In this document: in pieces, positions 5,758 through 8,050 of the stretch | Layout of the letters: each line of letters starts with the position of its first letter | How positions within the stretch are numbered: position 1 is the stretch's first letter | DNA from: Chloroflexota bacterium | GTDB lineage: Bacteria > Chloroflexota > Chloroflexia > Thermomicrobiales > UBA6265 | NCBI GenBank assembly: GCA_023415845.1 | Contig: JAEZJB010000265.1 | Span: forward strand, 1-8,050 | DNA length: 8,050 nucleotides | Direction of reading: 5' to 3' | Program-made: the position numbers and the translations under genes | The notes under the pieces: generated by a model | Database searches by the model: none | What the model was told of the DNA's origin: nothing | What the model saw: the letters and a program-made list of their open reading frames with translations, nothing else

Positions 5758-6690
5758 GTGTCACAGATCGTTGAATGTCAGAACTTGAGTCGAACCATCG
5801 ACGGCCGGAACGTGGTCCAGAATCTGGCCTTTTCCGTTCCGCCGGGAGCCGCGTTCGGGTTGCTGGGGCCGAACGGGTCGGGCAAAACCACCACCGTCCG
5901 GTTGTTGACCGGGCTCCTCACGCCGACCACAGGCTCGGTCTCGCTCTTTGGCGAACCACTTACCCGTGAATCGGCCGATCGGCTCCGCGAACGAGTCGGC
6001 GTCCAGACCGATACCAACCTCTACGAACTGTTGAGTGTTGGGGACAACCTGGCAATCTGGGCCGACCTGTATGGCATGGCGCCAGCGGTGCGCGACAAAC
6101 GCATCGCGGACGTGCTGGAGACCTTCGACCTGCGGGACCGGATCGACAGCCCGGTGGGCACGCTCAGCAAGGGTATGCGCCAGAAGGTGGCCATCGCGCG
6201 GGCCATTCTTCACCAGCCCGACCTGCTCTTCCTCGACGAGCCAACGGCCGGACTCGATCCAGAGGCGTCCGATGACCTGATTGCCTATCTCCGGGAGATG
6301 ATCGACAGCACTCGGACGACCGTGGTGATCTGCACGCACCAACTCTTTGGCCTCGAGCGCCTCTGCACGCATGTCGGGCTGCTCGATCGGGGCCAGTTGC
6401 TCCGCAGTGGTCCGGTCGAAACCCTGCTCGCGGAGACGTGGCCAACAGTCCGTGTCCGCATCGACGTGACCGGTGATCCGGCTGCGGCCCTGCAGGTGCT
6501 CGCCCGCCACCAGGTCACCGCCACCGAAACCGCGGGCACAATCACCGTCGAACTGGCTACGCCGGAGGGTGTGCCTGGGGTGGTCCAGGCCCTGGTCGAT
6601 GGCGGATATGGCATCCGCTCGGTCGTGCCCGTCGTGCCCACGATCCACGACCTGTATTTCGCGACCATCGCTCCGGAGCGCGCCCAATGA
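5758..6690 (+). CDS. ABC transporter ATP-binding protein (ABC-2 exporter type)
   Basis: A 310-residue ATPase that powers the permease encoded next to it, at the inner face of the membrane. GTG start with AGGGAG 5 nt upstream. Motifs in order: Walker A GPNGSGKT (37-44), Q-loop Gln83 (VGVQTD), signature LSKGM (136-140, the variant common in ABC-2 exporters in place of LSGGQ), Walker B LLFLDE (156-161), D-loop GLD (165-167) and switch His194 (CTHQ). All catalytic residues are present. After about residue 225 a C-terminal extension of some 85 residues (VRVRIDVTGD..., ending PTIHDLYFATIA) matches the accessory domain seen in drug, Na+ or antibiotic ABC-2 ATPases. The substrate is unknown. Its TGA overlaps the permease ATG in ATGA, so translation is coupled. 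No regulator is adjacent. Confidence 0.95.
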   Translation: MSQIVECQNLSRTIDGRNVVQNLAFSVPPGAAFGLLGPNGSGKTTTVRLLTGLLTPTTGSVSLFGEPLTRESADRLRERVGVQTDTNLYELLSVGDNLAIWADLYGMAPAVRDKRIADVLETFDLRDRIDSPVGTLSKGMRQKVAIARAILHQPDLLFLDEPTAGLDPEASDDLIAYLREMIDSTRTTVVICTHQLFGLERLCTHVGLLDRGQLLRSGPVETLLAETWPTVRVRIDVTGDPAAALQVLARHQVTATETAGTITVELATPEGVPGVVQALVDGGYGIRSVVPVVPTIHDLYFATIAPERAQ

Positions 6691-7493
6691 ACCGCCAGCG
6701 CGTTGCTGCCGTGGTGCGAAAGGACTGGCTGGAACTCCTTCGCAACCGGCAGGCCCTGATTCCGATCCTGATCGTGCCGTTGATCTTTGTCGTTGCGTTC
6801 CCGTCCGCCATCGTCCTCCTGGGGCGATCCGGGTTGCTCGCCGAACAAGGTGACATCAGGGATCTGCTCGACCTCTTCCCCAGCGACTTGTTGCCGGCTG
6901 GCTACGACGACACACAGGCAGCGGTCTATCTGGCTCTCAATTACATGCTGGCGCCCCTCTTCCTGATCATTCCGATCATGCTGGGGGCGATCTCCGCCTC
7001 GTCCAGCTTCGTGGGCGAGAAGGAACGACGCACTCTGGAAGGGCTGCTCTACACACCCATCACCAACATCGAGCTTGTTCTGGCCAAGGTGCTGGTCTCG
7101 CTGGTGCCGAGTGTTCTGGTCACCTGGCTGGCATTCCTCGTCTGCACCGTGATCGTCAACGTGCTGGGCTGGCCGCTGTTCGATGCCTGGTTCTTTCCGA
7201 ACCTCGTCTGGCTGGTCATGGTGCTGGTCCTTGCTCCATTGATTGCGTTCCTCTCGGTCTTGCTGATTGTGGCCGTCTCCCAGCGCTCGGCGACCATGCA
7301 GTCGGCCCAGAATGCCTCGGTCTTCCTCGTCCTGCCGGTCATCGCCCTGCTGGTGTCGCAGTCGGCGGGCCTGATCTTCATCAATACCTGGCTGGTGCTT
7401 GTCGCCTCCGCAGTGGTCGCGGTGCTCGACGCCGTGCTCCTCTGGTTCATCGCCACCCGGTTCAATCGCGAGCAGTTGCTGTTGCGCATGTAG
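6687..7493 (+). CDS. ABC-2 type transporter permease
   Basis: A 268-residue integral membrane protein, partner of the ATPase upstream. ATG overlaps the previous stop by 4 nt, with GGAG 8 nt upstream (6675-6678). About six hydrophobic segments can be seen, at roughly residues 23-45, 85-108, 134-159, 171-197, 211-230 and 233-256. The cytoplasmic loop after the second holds SSFVGEKERRTLEGLLYTPI (106-125), the hallmark of ABC-2 permeases that contacts the ATPase. The loop at 46-80 carries many acidic residues and is probably extracellular. One ATPase plus one permease suggests a homodimeric permease with two ATPase copies. Export of a drug, lipid, ion or peptide is possible; the sequence does not decide. 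The short basic C-terminus (RFNREQLLLRM) is cytoplasmic if the six-segment model holds. Confidence 0.93.
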   Translation: MNRQRVAAVVRKDWLELLRNRQALIPILIVPLIFVVAFPSAIVLLGRSGLLAEQGDIRDLLDLFPSDLLPAGYDDTQAAVYLALNYMLAPLFLIIPIMLGAISASSSFVGEKERRTLEGLLYTPITNIELVLAKVLVSLVPSVLVTWLAFLVCTVIVNVLGWPLFDAWFFPNLVWLVMVLVLAPLIAFLSVLLIVAVSQRSATMQSAQNASVFLVLPVIALLVSQSAGLIFINTWLVLVASAVVAVLDAVLLWFIATRFNREQLLLRM

Positions 7494-7527
7494 GGCCTGC
7501 CGCCGGTCGCGTCAGCGGGACCGCCCG

Positions 7528-7565
7528 GAACGGGCATTCAGTCTTTCCCGGCTGAATGCCCGTTC
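7528..7565 (+). terminator. Perfect 14-bp hairpin after the ABC operon
   Basis: GAACGGGCATTCAG (7528-7541) and CTGAATGCCCGTTC (7552-7565) pair perfectly around a 10-nt loop, 34 nt past the permease stop. A stem this long in this place is very likely the operon's transcript end. The tail (TCCCCCGCGG) lacks a T-run, so it is not a textbook intrinsic terminator. Confidence 0.6.
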
Positions 7566-7650
7566 TCCCCCGCGGTTCGCCCTTCGGTAGCTCGGCAGTG
7601 TGTACGGACGAGCAATTTTCCCAGGAGTGGCGGGATTCGCGGCCTTCGAT

Positions 7651-7667
7651 GCGTACGATAGGTACGC
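7651..7667. repeat. Inverted repeat GCGTAC-N5-GTACGC
   Basis: Two 6-bp arms, GCGTAC and GTACGC, flank GATAG. The 17-bp dyad has the size of a typical repressor operator. It lies in the non-coding region and has no other support. Confidence 0.3.
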
Positions 7668-7698
7668 CGGGTCGGTGGTGTGCATGAACTTCACGGCC

Positions 7699-7789
7699 GC
7701 TCCTGGGCTGGGAGCCTCTGCCGACCAGGCGATGTGTGGGGGAAACGCTGCTCCCCTCTGGCTCCAGAGTCGCTGGAGGGAGCGGTTCC
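7699..7789 (+). other. Tandem hairpins with interchangeable stems, possible structured leader RNA
   Basis: GCTCC (7699-7703)/GGAGC (7711-7715) form a small hairpin with a 7-nt loop. Next, GCTCCC (7750-7755)/GGGAGC (7778-7783) form a second one, with inner pairs CTC/GAG and CAG-agtcg-CTG and outer GGAA (7741-7744)/TTCC (7786-7789). Because the arms are alike, GCTCC of the first could pair with GGAGC of the second, giving two exclusive folds. It matches no RNA family I can name. Confidence 0.35.
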
Positions 7790-7791
7790 GC

Positions 7792-7877
7792 ATAAACTCA
7801 CGAACGGTCCGCACAAACTCCTCTCCAAAAAGCCCATGAATCCGGGCAACTTCGAGTTTGTGAGTTTTTGAGTTCGT
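7792..7877. repeat. Octamer cluster: three tandem GAGTTTNT units and two inverted copies
   Basis: GAGTTTGT, GAGTTTTT and GAGTTCGT follow each other without gap at 7854-7877. Inverted copies lie upstream: ATAAACTC (7792-7799) and ACAAACTC (7813-7820), 21 bp apart. As RNA, CACAAACTC (7812-7820) pairs with GAGTTTGTG (7854-7862), and outside it CACGAAC (7799-7805) pairs with GTTCGTG (7872-7878), giving a nested hairpin. The region may be multiple protein-binding sites or a folded RNA. Confidence 0.5.
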
Positions 7878-7951
7878 GCAACGCGTTTCTCGGTCTGGCC
7901 GTCATGCTTCATTCCGCAGGGGTCAAAGTGCCCCGTTCGCAGCCGATCCGG

Positions 7952-7973
7952 AGATAATGCAGGCTGGTTATCT
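7952..7973 (+). promoter_or_regulatory. Possible -10 box inside an inverted repeat
   Basis: GATAAT (7953-7958) resembles a -10 hexamer, 41 nt before the ATG at 8000. It overlaps the left arm of AGATAA (7952-7957)-N10-TTATCT (7968-7973), a dyad that would suit an operator blocking RNA polymerase. No good -35 is seen at 16-18 bp upstream. Confidence 0.35.
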
Positions 7974-7999
7974 GAACACCACGAAGGAGTCCTGCTCGA

Positions 8000-8050
8000 A
8001 TGCCCGCTTCGCTCGAACGTCGTATCGCCGCCGATGGCACCGAAACATTC
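8000..8050 (+). CDS. Start of an unidentified gene, cut by the right edge
   Basis: ATG at 8000 opens a frame that runs to the window end (17 codons, MPASLERRIAADGTETF). A strong AAGGAG at 7984-7989, 10 nt upstream, supports the start. There are no signal peptide features. Too little is visible to name a family, and I do not recognise it. Confidence 0.7.
   Translation, partial: MPASLERRIAADGTETF

Larger units (their letters stand above)
7494..7999. other. Repeat-rich non-coding region before the last gene
   Basis: About 500 bp without a convincing gene. Short open frames here (for example 7600-7839 plus, 7512-7814 minus) give Arg/Ser/Pro-rich translations without ribosome sites or recognisable motifs. 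In order it holds a 14-bp hairpin (7528-7565), a dyad GCGTAC-gatag-GTACGC (7651-7667), tandem GCTCC/GGAGC hairpins (7699-7715 and 7750-7783), an octamer cluster (7792-7877), GGGG-8nt-CCCC (7919-7934), a dyad AGATAA/TTATCT (7952-7973) and a ribosome site (7984-7989). The composition around 7792-7880 is more AT-rich than the flanking genes. Confidence 0.5.

Noticed and set aside
5761..6687. Minus-strand frame of 308 codons opposite the ABC ATPase
   Set aside because: Mirror of the ATPase gene, whose Walker and signature motifs are all in the plus frame.
7512..7839. Short open frames on both strands in the last intergenic region
   Set aside because: No ribosome sites, no motifs, and the repeats in the region do not respect a reading frame.
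7942..7967. TPP-riboswitch-like string (GATCCGG...ATAATGC...GGCTGG)
   Set aside because: The required CTGAGA segment is missing upstream and the string is too close to the start; the likeness is probably chance.
1..8050. CRISPR array, IS element, tRNA, rRNA or defence system
   Set aside because: No spaced identical repeats, transposase motifs, tRNA T-loop signatures or defence-related domains were seen on either strand.

Overview
The window is GC-rich DNA with C/G-biased third codon positions and holds eight genes, two of them cut by the window edges. The best guess for the source is a Chloroflexota bacterium of the Thermomicrobia/Sphaerobacter type. This rests on three things: the low-complexity Ala-Thr-Pro-Glu/Ser stretch right after the Tat signal of the phosphatase, a typical trait of exported proteins in that group; a flavin/F420-type split-barrel protein; and the general gene style. 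It is an inference. No rRNA, tRNA or other marker gene is present to confirm it.

Layout, left to right. (1) Bases 1-515, minus strand: the N-terminal part of a secreted Val/Glu/Pro/Thr repeat protein that runs off the left edge. (2) Bases 516-904: a divergent non-coding stretch with repeated GYGCCAATT motifs and an 11-bp tandem repeat resembling a PHO box. (3) Bases 905-2902, plus strand: a full-length Tat-exported PhoX-type alkaline phosphatase, followed by a possible terminator. (4) Bases 3182-5058, plus strand: two adjacent and strongly diverged Gfo/Idh/MocA-family oxidoreductases, probably one operon. (5) Bases 5083-5112: a perfect 11-bp hairpin between convergent genes. (6) Bases 5120-5560, minus strand: a PPOX/F420-type split-barrel oxidoreductase. 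(7) Bases 5758-7493, plus strand: a two-gene ABC-2 transporter, ATPase and permease overlapping by 4 nt, followed by a perfect 14-bp hairpin. (8) Bases 7494-7999: about 500 bp of non-coding DNA rich in inverted and tandem repeats, ending in a strong ribosome binding site and the first 17 codons of another gene at 8000.

The genes do not form one pathway. They read as separate units: surface protein, phosphate scavenging, sugar or polyol redox chemistry, cofactor-dependent redox, and membrane export. I see no phage, IS, CRISPR or defence module. The least explained parts are the non-coding ones, above all the repeat cluster at about 7690-7880, and the periodic repeat protein at the left edge.
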